Shown: positions 32,777 through 41,016 of the stretch, one piece after another
Layout of the letters: every line of letters begins with the position of its first letter
Position numbering within the stretch: the first letter of the stretch is position 1
From: Micromonospora sp. CB01531
GTDB lineage: Bacteria; Actinomycetota; Actinomycetes; Mycobacteriales; Micromonosporaceae
Direction: 5' to 3'
DNA length: 50,133 bases
NCBI RefSeq assembly: GCF_001905095.1
Contig: NZ_LWLS01000099.1
Coordinates: 1 to 50,133, forward strand
Made by a program: the position numbers and the translations under genes
The notes under the pieces: generated by a model
The model's database searches: none
Told to the model about the DNA's origin: nothing
Seen by the model: only the letters and a program-made list of their open reading frames with translations

Positions 32777-35086
32777 GTGAGAAACAGAAGACGATGGCGG
32801 TCAAGACTTGCCGCGGTGGTTGCGGCTCTGGTTGCCGCGCAGGTGGCGCTCGTTGCCGCCCCGGCGTCGGCAGGGTCGGGCCGCCTGTGGGAGGTGGAGG
32901 TCGCGAAGATTCCCACCGCCAAGTACACGCGTGACGCGAAGGTTTACGTCACCGAGGCCACGCAGGCGTTGCGCCCGTATGTCGGTGGCGGGTTGGGTGA
33001 CAGCCGGATCGACACGGTGTTGGCGGATGTCGGCAGCCGGTACTTCGATGGCGCCCGCTTGAAGAGCGTCGCTGATGGCGCGGTCGCGTTCGACAATCTG
33101 AAGCACCTTGAGGCGTTCCTCAAGGGCCGGCTGAACGGTGCCAGCCCGCCCAACGGGGAGGCCGAGCAGGCCCACGTGGCCGCCGTGGTGGAGACCCTCA
33201 CCGGTGTGCGGTTGTTGGCGGACGCGGCGATCCAGGACGCTGAGGCGACGATCGGCCCGTTCCGGGCCAGCCCGCCGCCCGCGCCCGCCCCGGCGGGGCT
33301 GGCCGAGGCGTTCGCGGACCTGGATGCGGCCAAGGTCAACCTGGCCAAGGCCGACGACATGCTGGTCAAGGCCAACCCGGAGCCGGCGACCATTCAGGCC
33401 GGAAACGCGTGGTCGAACGGCTTCAACGTGCTCACGCGGCTCGGCATCACCTACACCGGTGACCACGACAACGACGGCGTCATCGACGTAGTGGAGTTGC
33501 GGTTCGGCTCCAGCCCGCTGCTGGTCGACTCCGACGGCGATGGACTGACCGACAAGTTCGAGATCACCGAACTGGCGGGCTGGACCCGACCCAACGCGGT
33601 CGACACCGACCAGGACTCGATCGCCGACGGCGCCGAGGACATCGACGGCGACGGGCTCACCAACCTCCAGGAACAAGACCTCGGCACGTCACCCACCAAC
33701 CCGGACACCGACGGCGACGGAGCCACTGACGGTGCCGAGGTGGCCCAGGGCAGCAACCCGCTCGTGGCCGACCAGCCACGCGCCCCGCCAACGCCCGGCG
33801 ACGTCCCGCCGATCGACCCCACCCCCACCGACACCGACACCGACGGCGACGGCCTGCCAGACCTCGTGGAGGAGGACGGCCTCACCGACCCCGCCAACGT
33901 CGACACCGACGGCGACGGGCTCTCGGACTACACCGAGGACGACCTCTCGATCAACGCGCGTTCTCAGGACAGCGACGGAGACGGTCTACGCGACGACTAC
34001 GAGGTCGCCAACGCCGAGTCCCAGGGCCTCGACCCCGGCCGCTTCGACGAGCAGATCAGCAAGTGGACGTATGTCAGCGACTTCCTGCTCGGCATGTTCG
34101 CCGGCGACTTCGCCGAAAAGGACTCGATGGCATGGCTCGCCGGCAACCTGTGTAGCGGCGGGCTGAGCGTCATCCCGGTCGTCGGCTGGATCCTCGGCGG
34201 GCTCGCCGACATCCGCGACACCATTGCCGCGCTCATCCACGGGGAGTGGGTCAGCGCGGGGCTCAGCATCCTCGGCGTCGTCCCCTACGCCGGCGATGCG
34301 ATCGCTATCCCGGCCAAGGTCGCGAAGTTCGTCCTCAAGTACACCCACCGCCTCATGCCGGCGGCCCGGTTCGTCGCAAAGTACGACAAGATCCCCGACA
34401 CGGTCAAGGAGCTCACCTACGAGCTCATCATGCCGGAGGTCTGGGCAGCCCTCGTCGAACCGGAAGGCCTGGCACCAGCGGCCAGCAGCAAGATCAGCAA
34501 GAAAAACTTCAACAGGCTGCTCAGCGGCGAACGCACCGACCTCAAGAAGCTGCACTTCGCGATGCAGGCGGTGGGCACCAACGGACAAAAACTGCACCTC
34601 CCCGGTCCCGACGTCAGATGGGCCAGGGGCAGTACCGACGGCCAGAACATCTTCGTCGACGAAATCATGGGATTCCGTGATGACCGCACTCGCGGCCAGC
34701 CCCAACTGTGGCTGATGCAAGCCGGGGCGCCAGGGCAGTTCGAGCCCAGCGGCCGGTCGATGGACTACGGTGAGTTCTCCCCCGACGGCTGGACCCTCCA
34801 CGAGGTCAAGACCGGGATCCCCATTGAAGACGACAGAAAGAACCTGATTCAGTGCAACGAGGACGCCTGGTACGCCGACCCGGCCAACCAGGCCAAGGTC
34901 CTGCAAGACAATGAGCGCAACTTTCAGTTCCGGAGAAATGAGCTCGGGGACAGGGCGGTCAAGGGGAAGCACTGGCACTTCATGCCACACGGAAAGTATG
35001 ACTCACTTGGCATATCGGACGCCGTGCTCGATTGCCTGCAAAAGAACAACATCCCCTTCACGATCCACTTCCCGATAGGCGACTAG
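32777..35086 (+). CDS. Secreted polymorphic toxin with Ca-binding repeats and restriction-endonuclease-like C-terminus
   Basis: 769 residues from GTG 32777 (GGAGG five bases upstream). Residues 1-35 form a Sec signal peptide (Arg-rich start, long Ala/Val core, ASA-G cleavage). Residues about 35-225 are helical. About 229-400 contain eight thrombospondin-3/EF-type repeats (DSDGDGLTD, DTDGDGATD and so on), which bind calcium. About 464-522 is a hydrophobic pre-toxin segment (VIPVVGWILGG..., VVPYAGDAIA). The C-terminal ~180 residues include PDGWTLHEVKTG with E676-V-K678, like the ExK core of PD-(D/E)XK toxins, and end with a WHFMP...NNIPFTIHFP segment. This build is typical of contact or secreted bacterial toxins that kill competitors by cutting DNA or RNA. 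The next gene is the likely immunity protein. Confidence 0.8.
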   Translation: MRNRRRWRSRLAAVVAALVAAQVALVAAPASAGSGRLWEVEVAKIPTAKYTRDAKVYVTEATQALRPYVGGGLGDSRIDTVLADVGSRYFDGARLKSVADGAVAFDNLKHLEAFLKGRLNGASPPNGEAEQAHVAAVVETLTGVRLLADAAIQDAEATIGPFRASPPPAPAPAGLAEAFADLDAAKVNLAKADDMLVKANPEPATIQAGNAWSNGFNVLTRLGITYTGDHDNDGVIDVVELRFGSSPLLVDSDGDGLTDKFEITELAGWTRPNAVDTDQDSIADGAEDIDGDGLTNLQEQDLGTSPTNPDTDGDGATDGAEVAQGSNPLVADQPRAPPTPGDVPPIDPTPTDTDTDGDGLPDLVEEDGLTDPANVDTDGDGLSDYTEDDLSINARSQDSDGDGLRDDYEVANAESQGLDPGRFDEQISKWTYVSDFLLGMFAGDFAEKDSMAWLAGNLCSGGLSVIPVVGWILGGLADIRDTIAALIHGEWVSAGLSILGVVPYAGDAIAIPAKVAKFVLKYTHRLMPAARFVAKYDKIPDTVKELTYELIMPEVWAALVEPEGLAPAASSKISKKNFNRLLSGERTDLKKLHFAMQAVGTNGQKLHLPGPDVRWARGSTDGQNIFVDEIMGFRDDRTRGQPQLWLMQAGAPGQFEPSGRSMDYGEFSPDGWTLHEVKTGIPIEDDRKNLIQCNEDAWYADPANQAKVLQDNERNFQFRRNELGDRAVKGKHWHFMPHGKYDSLGISDAVLDCLQKNNIPFTIHFPIGD

Positions 35087-35094
35087 CCAAGTAG

Positions 35095-35127
35095 GCCGGG
35101 GGCCGGGTCGCCAGCCCGGCCCCCGGC
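35095..35127 (+). terminator. Perfect hairpin between toxin and immunity genes
   Basis: GCCGGGGGCCGGG (35095-35107) and CCCGGCCCCCGGC (35115-35127) form a 13-base stem with a seven-base loop nine bases after the toxin stop. No U-tract follows. It may end part of the toxin transcript or protect its 3' end, so the immunity gene may have its own transcription. Confidence 0.55.
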
Positions 35128-35150
35128 GCACCATGAAGGAACATGAAGCC

Positions 35151-35648
35151 ATGACATCTGAACTCCCCCCGTACGCGGTGCCCGACATCGAGTCCGAGGA
35201 ACCCAGCGGTAACCCGAGCTACGTCCTCTACCGCGTCGACCGACTCGCCGGGTTCCCCCCGGTCGCCGCGGCCATCGGCGGCGCCCCGAGCGTCATGTCG
35301 GCGATCTGCTCGGACGACAGCTTGATGCGGAAGATGTTCTCCCAGACCCCAGACACAGTCTGCAAGCAGCTCTGGGTCGGTACTGACGACGGGCTGCACT
35401 GGGAGTTGAGCTTCGGCGACGGCGTGAAGTTCATCGTCGATGCCGGGGATGAACCCGTAGATCTCCTCAGGGACGCTCTCGAGGTGCAGCCCTGCGTCGT
35501 CTCCGCCGAACGCTATTGCGATGAAAACTTCAGGGTCGAAACGGCCCGGGTGCTACGGGCCGATGAGATGGCGGCCTACTTCATCGACACGGTCGTCACC
35601 GCCCACCGTGAGTTCGCCCGCCGGCAACGCATCGACCTGCCGTACTAA
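35151..35648 (+). CDS. Probable immunity protein for the toxin
   Basis: 165 residues. ATG 35151 has AAGGA ten bases before it; ATG 35133 has none. The protein is acidic, soluble and without a signal peptide, as expected of a cytoplasmic immunity protein that sequesters its toxin before export or after re-entry. It has the sequence ICSDDSLMRKMFSQTPD and a C-terminal helix ending RQRIDLPY. I recognise no named immunity family. The call rests on size, charge and position directly after the toxin. Confidence 0.6.
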   Translation: MTSELPPYAVPDIESEEPSGNPSYVLYRVDRLAGFPPVAAAIGGAPSVMSAICSDDSLMRKMFSQTPDTVCKQLWVGTDDGLHWELSFGDGVKFIVDAGDEPVDLLRDALEVQPCVVSAERYCDENFRVETARVLRADEMAAYFIDTVVTAHREFARRQRIDLPY

Positions 35649-35688
35649 AGTTCGCCACCACCACAAAGCCGGGCGGCCCCGCTCATGA

Positions 35689-37878
35689 GGCTGACCGATT
35701 TGATTATCGATCATCAGTGACCATAGATTGGCCTATGTGGAACGTTTTCGGCTCTCCTCAGGCCGGGAGGCGTGTCGGTGTTCACCCTGTGGCGCATCAT
35801 GTTTGGGCTGGCTCGGGAGGGTTCCGGTGGTGCGGGTCGTCGGTGAGGGCCGGTGTTTCTGGATCGGTGTTGAGGCGTTGAGTCGGTGAGCGGGAAGCTG
35901 CGGCTGGCCGAGGGTGAGGCCGCCCGGACCGCGTGTGCCCGCGCCTTGCTGCGCACCGGTGTGGACGAGGAGACCGGTGAGGTCTTGTCTCAGGCGGTGC
36001 TGGCGCAGCGGGTCGGTTGGTGTGCCGATCTGGTGGCGGGCATGGCAGCCGCGCTGGTCGGCGCGCATTGGAACAGCGTGGATGTGGGGGTGTTGGCTGG
36101 CGGGGTGGATGCGAGTGGGCGCAGGTTGCCGTCGAATGCGTGGATGGCGTTGCGGCGTCTGGGGTGGACGGTCGCCCCGCCTGGGGGTGTGAGGGTCAAT
36201 GACCGGGTCGTGCGGATGGTCCAGGAGCAGGCAGGGCGTGTTCTGCGTTCGGTGAAGTGGCGTGCCGAGGTGACCGCCGGGGTCCTGTCGACGTGGCCGG
36301 CCGATCCGCGCAAGCGCACCCCCGCCGAGTGGGATCAGGTGCGGGCCTCGATCCCAGGCGGGCAGCACCTGCCATCCAATGTCATCAAGGGCCGCACCCG
36401 GCAGGCCGCCACGTTCGCCAAGACCAATGGTCGCCTGCCGGTGGACGTGTTCGAACTCGAAAGCGTCCCGCGGATTCCGCGGATGCTGCTGCTGGCCGCG
36501 TGTGACCGGCAGCAGGCCACCATCGAGCGCAGCGACACCGACCCGGCCAGGGCGCTGCTGCGGCTGCAACTGCCCACTCGCCCGGATCCGCGAGGGTATC
36601 GGGACTGGACGTGGGTCGAGTGCCGGATCAGCCTGCCGTCCACGGTTCCCGCCTCGGCGGTGCTGCACCTGCCTACCCTCCGCGTCACCGACGGGACGGT
36701 GCGTGCCGACATGGCATACACACATGCCGTGCCGAAGGCCCGGGCCACCGGTCACTCGGTGGCGCTTGGCGTGGACTGGGGTCTCAACACTCTCCTCAGC
36801 GCGGGTGCCCTACGACTGGGAAAGGATGGCCGGATCACGGCGTTGGGGGCGGGTGGCCAGTTCCGCGCCGCTGGGGTCCTGGCCAAGCAGCACCGCCTGC
36901 GCCGCCACAGCGAGCGGCTGCATGCGAAGGCCGACCAGTACGCGCGGCTGCTCGGCGGCCGCCCCGACGAGCAGCTGAGGGCGAAACGTGAGGTGCTGGC
37001 CGGCGAGATCCGCCACGTGTCCGCCCGCCGCCAAAACTTGAACGATGCGCTCGCGTGGGCTGCCGCCCGCTGGACCGTCGACCAGGCGATCGCCGCCCGG
37101 GCGACGGTGATCTGTCTGGAAGACCTGCGGTCGATGGAAACCAAGGGCCTGGGGCACAGCCTGAACACGCGTCTGTCCCAGCAGGTCCGCGGAAAAATCA
37201 GCGACCGGATGCGGCACCTCGCCGCCGAGCACGGTATCGCCGTGGTCACCGCCCCCGCCCGCAACACCTCCAAGCACTGCCCGCAATGTTTGACCCCGCT
37301 GCAGCACCGTAAAGCCCCCGACCGGCCCACCACACCGGGCTGGAAGTGGGCCATCTGCCCCAACCAGTCCTGCCGCTGGCAGGAAGACCGCGACCACGGC
37401 GCCTGGCGGCGCATCGCCGCCCGCGGCCTCACCCACCAGACCAAAACCGTCACCGACAAGACCAGCGGACACATGGTGATCCGCACGGTCGTCGACGAAC
37501 TCGAAGCCGCAGCCGTCGTCACCCCAAGCACCTCTAATGCCAGCCGGAGGGACCGGTCGAAGACCGGCCCCACTCGGCACAAACCACCACGCCCCGCGCC
37601 CAGGCGACGCAGGGCACCCTCCCCCACCCGGCCCCACGGCCAGGCGGGCAAGCGTCCGGAGGGACACGCACCAACGGACCGGCCGAGGCTGCCCCGCGCA
37701 GCCCACCGGCACCAGAGCGTGAACACGATCAGCACACCCACCACCGCCGGCCACCGGCCACGAGGAGCCGCACTGGGCGCGGGATTCCATCTCCACGCCC
37801 ATGCATCTCCACCACGGTGGGAAACGATCCCGGAAACTCAATCCGACACTCAGGATCGCAAAGCTGATCAGAGACGCT
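35689..37878 (+). mobile_element. Large TnpB-type element A
   Basis: Borders are set by comparison with element B (41017-43197, inverted): both begin GGCTRACCGATTTGATTATCGAT and end GATCAGRGACGCT, and they diverge outside. The length is 2190 bases. TTGAT within the left end matches the target-adjacent motif of some IS605-type elements, so the true border may be at 35705. No tnpA gene is present. Confidence 0.7.
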
Positions 37879-37898
37879 ATCCGGCCCGAAATCCGTGA
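35886..37898 (+). CDS. Large TnpB/Cas12-like RuvC nuclease, element A
   Basis: 670 residues from GTG 35886. RuvC residues are D297 in GVDWGLNTLL, E412 in ICLEDLRSME and D503 in DRDHGAWRRIA; a zinc ribbon CPQC...CPNQSC lies before the last one. Residues 1-290 are an unusually long N-terminal part compared with ordinary TnpB of about 400 residues. The last ~120 residues are Pro/Arg/His-rich and non-globular, probably because the frame runs through the guide-RNA scaffold and even past the element end at 37878. The enzyme looks catalytically complete. It is closely similar to the protein of element B. Confidence 0.85.
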   Translation: MSGKLRLAEGEAARTACARALLRTGVDEETGEVLSQAVLAQRVGWCADLVAGMAAALVGAHWNSVDVGVLAGGVDASGRRLPSNAWMALRRLGWTVAPPGGVRVNDRVVRMVQEQAGRVLRSVKWRAEVTAGVLSTWPADPRKRTPAEWDQVRASIPGGQHLPSNVIKGRTRQAATFAKTNGRLPVDVFELESVPRIPRMLLLAACDRQQATIERSDTDPARALLRLQLPTRPDPRGYRDWTWVECRISLPSTVPASAVLHLPTLRVTDGTVRADMAYTHAVPKARATGHSVALGVDWGLNTLLSAGALRLGKDGRITALGAGGQFRAAGVLAKQHRLRRHSERLHAKADQYARLLGGRPDEQLRAKREVLAGEIRHVSARRQNLNDALAWAAARWTVDQAIAARATVICLEDLRSMETKGLGHSLNTRLSQQVRGKISDRMRHLAAEHGIAVVTAPARNTSKHCPQCLTPLQHRKAPDRPTTPGWKWAICPNQSCRWQEDRDHGAWRRIAARGLTHQTKTVTDKTSGHMVIRTVVDELEAAAVVTPSTSNASRRDRSKTGPTRHKPPRPAPRRRRAPSPTRPHGQAGKRPEGHAPTDRPRLPRAAHRHQSVNTISTPTTAGHRPRGAALGAGFHLHAHASPPRWETIPETQSDTQDRKADQRRYPARNP

Positions 37899-38133
37899 CG
37901 GCCGGCAGGTGCGTCCCCCGCCGGCCGTCCGGACTGCTATCTAGAGGCCGCGCACTTACCTACGATCCGTGGACCAGCTTCGGGTCGGGTTAGCGAGTGA
38001 ACCGCCCTCGGGCTAGGGCCTGTGTCAGGGGCTTGAGCTGGCTTGAGGGTCTTCGCGTGTCGGAGATCGAAAATGGGCGAGGTCTCCGGTAGATGGTTCA
38101 GCGACCAAAGCAGAACCTGAAACCGGAGACCTC
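37899..38133. other. Intergenic between element A and IS5 fragment
   Basis: 235 bases with no gene. Sequence near 38069-38134 (CGGAGATCGAAAATGGGCG..., then CTGAAACCGGAGACCTCG) looks like the left end of the IS5-type remnant. Confidence 0.4.
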
Positions 38134-38325
38134 GTGGACACCCTAGCGGTGACGACGCGGTTCGACCTGACTGACGTGCAGTGGGCGGTGTCGGAGCCGT
38201 TGCTGCCGGCGCCGAAGCGGCCGGGTCGACCATCGGGAGTAGTTCGGCGGGGTCGAGCCGACCTGCGGTGTGCTGACCGTGTACCTGCCGAGAAGGGCAT
38301 CCGTGCAGGTCGTGAGCCCTCTTGA
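38134..38325 (+). pseudogene. IS5-family transposase N-terminal fragment
   Basis: The frame begins MDTLAVTTRFDLTDVQWAVSE and continues LLPAPKRPGRPSG, the typical N-terminus of IS5/IS4-like transposases of actinomycetes, but the similarity ends at about 38230 and the rest of the transposase is absent. Sequence to about 38395 may be further IS debris. A dead element end. Confidence 0.75.
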
Positions 38326-38396
38326 CCTCCAGGCCCGACCTTGGTCTACAACTAACTTGATCTTGAGCGTTGCACATCCGCGGGCACCCCGGCTGA

Positions 38397-38981
38397 TCAT
38401 GCCGACAGCCCCTGGTCGATCACCTTCTTCCCGAGCACTGCGCGTACCAGCTTGGTGATTTGCTGGGTCGGTTCCGCCGTCGGGTCCGGGAATGCCAGGC
38501 GGTGCAACATGATCCCGTCGAGCTGGTCGAGGATCAGCCGGGAGTCTGCGTGCGGGTCGGCCGAGCCCAGGTCGCGCAGCCACTGCGCTGCCCAATCCCG
38601 GATCGCCTCGGCGGTCTCGGCGAGCTTCTGGCGCAGCGTCGGCCGGAGCGCAGCCTCCACGAACAAGCTGTACCGTGCCAGCGTCGTCGCCCGTTCTTCG
38701 CCGGTGGCCCGGTGTACGAACGCGGCGAGCGCGCTGGCGAGCTCATCCGGCGTGTTGGGGCGCACCAGGCCGGCGATCGTTTCCCATACGGCCTGTTCGC
38801 GCATGGCGAAGCGGTCGACAACGGCCTCGACGAGCGCGTCGCGGGTCTTGAAGTAGTTCGAAGTGGAGCCGGCTGGCAGCCCGGCCGCAGCATCGACGGC
38901 GCGGTGCGTGAGGTGGCGGACGCCCTGGCCGCCGAGGATCGCGATGGCGGCGTCGAGCAGTTGCTCTTGACGGGTCGGCAT
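38397..38981 (-). CDS. TetR-family transcriptional regulator
   Basis: 194 residues. The N-terminal HTH (LLDAAIAILGGQGVRHLTHRAVDAAAGLPAGSTSNYFKTRDALVEAVV) is a standard TetR DNA-binding domain; the remainder is the helical ligand-binding domain. It is divergent from the FAD monooxygenase gene with only 54 bases between, containing two tandem operator-like sites. It most likely represses that gene and itself until a small ligand, possibly the monooxygenase substrate, binds. Confidence 0.92.
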   Translation of the reverse strand: MPTRQEQLLDAAIAILGGQGVRHLTHRAVDAAAGLPAGSTSNYFKTRDALVEAVVDRFAMREQAVWETIAGLVRPNTPDELASALAAFVHRATGEERATTLARYSLFVEAALRPTLRQKLAETAEAIRDWAAQWLRDLGSADPHADSRLILDQLDGIMLHRLAFPDPTAEPTQQITKLVRAVLGKKVIDQGLSA

Positions 38982-38990
38982 GCTACGGAC

Positions 38991-39024
38991 ACTACATCAG
39001 TAGTCTGTGGACTACATCTGTAGT
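38991..39024. promoter_or_regulatory. Tandem TetR operator candidates
   Basis: Two copies of ACTACATCWGTAGT (38991-39004 and 39011-39024) are spaced 20 bases apart, close to two helical turns. Each has inverted arms ACTAC/GTAGT. They lie in the short gap between the divergent TetR and monooxygenase genes. Confidence 0.75.
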
Positions 39025-39035
39025 ACGTTGAGGAC

Positions 39036-40097
39036 ATGAAGGGAACCGTGGCGATCATCGGAGGTGGCATCGGCGGGCTCGCCGCCGCCGTCGCGTTGGA
39101 CCAGCGTGGCTGGCGCCCCACCGTGTACGAGCGAGAGCCCGACCTGTCGGGTGCCGGCACCGCGCTGGGGATCTGGCCCGCGGCGCTGCGCGCGCTGGAC
39201 ACAATCGGCCTCGGTGACCGGGTCCGTACACTGGGCCAGCCCCAGCGTGCCGGCACGTTTCAGCGGCTCGACGGTGGGCGCATCGCCGCCATCGACGTCG
39301 CCAAGCTTGAGCGGCGCACCGGCGACCCGGTCATCCTGCTGTCCCGGCCGGCGCTGCTTGCCCTGTTGTGCGAGGCGGTCGATCCGTCGGTGCTGCGGTT
39401 CGCCACACCGGTACGCGACCTCGATCCGCTGCGCCGGGAGCATGACCTCGTCGTCGCGGCGGACGGGATCTTCAGCCGGGTCAGGGTGGGACTGTTCGGC
39501 GCCGGCTGGCGCGCGCGGTACACGGGAAAAACTGCGTGGCGTGGCTGGCTCGACGGCATGGCGACCGAGGCGTTCACCGAAACCTGGGGGGCGGGTGCGA
39601 AGTTCGGCGTGACGCCACAGGAGGGCGACCGGACGAACTGGTACGCCACCACCACGGCACCGGAGGGTGCGTTCTCGCCCGGAGCCGAGCTCGCCGAACT
39701 GCGTTCCCGTTTCGGGGACTGGACGGCCCCGGTAAGGCCGGTTCTCGACGCGATCCGTGAGGACGGCATCCTGCGCCACGATCTGTACGCGGTGCCGCGC
39801 CTGGCGTCTTTCGTACGGCACAACGTCGCGCTGATCGGCGACGCGGCGCACGGCATGCCACCTGATCTGGGCCGGGGCGCCTGCGAGGCGCTCATCGACG
39901 CCGTCGCACTCGCCGAGGCGTTGGAACGGGCGCCGACCGTCGCGGACGGGCTTCAGCGGTACGACCGGCAGCGTCGCCGTACTGTGCAACGGCTGGCGAG
40001 CATCGCCGGCGCGGCGGCCGGACTGACCCGCCTGCGGCCACTGTGGCTGCGAGACGCGCTGTTGCGGGCCGCCATGCTCGGCGGCCCGCCGAGTTAG
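39036..40097 (+). CDS. FAD-dependent monooxygenase
   Basis: 353 residues; TTGAGGAC precedes the ATG. The FAD-binding GGGIGGLAAAVAL lies at 9-21. NLIGDAAHGMPPDLGRGACEALIDAV-like sequence near 263-290 contains the GD motif that binds the ribityl chain. The family (PHBH-type aromatic hydroxylases) uses NADPH to hydroxylate aromatic compounds or inactivate antibiotics such as tetracyclines and rifamycin. The divergent TetR gene with dual operators suggests induction by a xenobiotic or antibiotic. Substrate unknown. Confidence 0.88.
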   Translation: MKGTVAIIGGGIGGLAAAVALDQRGWRPTVYEREPDLSGAGTALGIWPAALRALDTIGLGDRVRTLGQPQRAGTFQRLDGGRIAAIDVAKLERRTGDPVILLSRPALLALLCEAVDPSVLRFATPVRDLDPLRREHDLVVAADGIFSRVRVGLFGAGWRARYTGKTAWRGWLDGMATEAFTETWGAGAKFGVTPQEGDRTNWYATTTAPEGAFSPGAELAELRSRFGDWTAPVRPVLDAIREDGILRHDLYAVPRLASFVRHNVALIGDAAHGMPPDLGRGACEALIDAVALAEALERAPTVADGLQRYDRQRRRTVQRLASIAGAAAGLTRLRPLWLRDALLRAAMLGGPPS

Positions 40098-40147
40098 GAC
40101 GCCTCTCTCGTGCGCGGTTCGTTGGCCGCGTCCTGGAATGTTCAGCC

Positions 40148-40573
40148 ATGATGCAGGCGCTGGAGTTCTACCACTCGGTGTTCGGCGGCGAGATCATGGT
40201 CATCACGTACGGCGACTTCGGGATGCCGAAGGACCTGCCCGACGCCAGCAAGGTCGTCTGGGGCCAGGTCTCGGCCGACGACGGCTTCCACGTCATGGCC
40301 TACGACGTGCCCAGCCAGGCCGGAGCCGGCATCGCGCCGGCGCCCTCCACCCGGCGCGAGAACGGCATGACGCTGACCGGCGAGCCGTTCTTCCTGTCCG
40401 TCCGCGGCGAGACCGTCGAAGAGGTCGGCGCGCTGTGGGAGAAGCTGGCCGATGGCGCCACCGTCGTCGAGGCGTACGGCCCGGCGCAGTGGGCGCCGGC
40501 GTTCGGGATGCTGACCGACCGCTTCGGCATCACCTGGATCCTCGACGTCGCCGCCCAGTACGCCAACGCCTGA
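40148..40573 (+). CDS. VOC-family (glyoxalase/PhnB-like) protein, N-terminus possibly truncated
   Basis: 141 residues from ATG 40148. ALEFYHSVFGGEIMV and PAQWAPAFGMLTDRFGITWILDV are characteristic of PhnB-like VOC proteins. The first beta-strand that normally precedes ALEFY is lacking or has no start codon, although the upstream frame (LECSAMMQ) is open. Either the start is an unusual codon or the 5' end was lost. No metal ligands can be assigned safely. Such proteins act as antibiotic-binding or metal-enzyme folds. Confidence 0.7.
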   Translation: MMQALEFYHSVFGGEIMVITYGDFGMPKDLPDASKVVWGQVSADDGFHVMAYDVPSQAGAGIAPAPSTRRENGMTLTGEPFFLSVRGETVEEVGALWEKLADGATVVEAYGPAQWAPAFGMLTDRFGITWILDVAAQYANA

Positions 40574-40620
40574 CCCTCGCCCACTGGCAACGGGACTTGG
40601 CGCGTCGCGTCAGGCCGACG

Positions 40621-40815
40621 TCAGCTCAGCCGCAGATTGTGCTGTTCGAGGGCGGCCTCGATGATGTCCAATGCTTTCGGCCCCATGCCGTGCAACCTGG
40701 CAAGCTCTGCGCGTGGCACACCCGCGAGCTGGCGTAGCGCGGTGTAGCCGGCGGCGTTCAGCGCCCGCGTCGCTGGCGCGCCGATCTTCGGCAACGTGTC
40801 AAGGGACGAATTCAC
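40621..40815 (-). CDS. Small helix-hairpin-helix protein
   Basis: 64 residues from GTG 40815. Two HhH motifs are visible: LPKIGAPATRALNAAGYTAL and the LARLHGMGPKALDIIEAAL segment. This is the compact form seen in small bacterial proteins related to the alpha-CTD of RNA polymerase and in DNA-binding accessory proteins. It would bind DNA non-specifically. Function not known. Confidence 0.75.
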   Translation of the reverse strand: MNSSLDTLPKIGAPATRALNAAGYTALRQLAGVPRAELARLHGMGPKALDIIEAALEQHNLRLS

Positions 40816-40832
40816 CGCTCGATGCTAGACCG

Positions 40833-41016
40833 TTATCCCACGCCCGATGCACCTGTCGCGCGCCCGGGAGGCCCGGCGCCCTCATCTCGGCTACTTGTCC
40901 GGAAGTCGTGGCGCTCATAGGCGCGAGTCAGCTCGCGGACGACGATGAGCGGGCCATGCAACTTACGCCCCAGGCCGTCAGGCTCGTCGATGGTCACGAA
41001 CGCATGATGATCACGA
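40833..41016 (-). pseudogene. C-terminal remnant of an unknown gene cut by TnpB element B
   Basis: From the element border the minus strand reads an open frame of about 60 codons with good protein character (HHAFVTIDEPDGLGRKLHG, then PLIVVRELTRAYERHDF) ending at TAA 40833-40835. It has no start and no continuation on the far side of the element, so the upstream part was lost. Family unknown. Confidence 0.5.

Noticed and set aside
38330..38396. Possible further IS fragment on the minus strand (LKIKLVVDQGR)
   Set aside because: Too short to assign; described only as IS debris.
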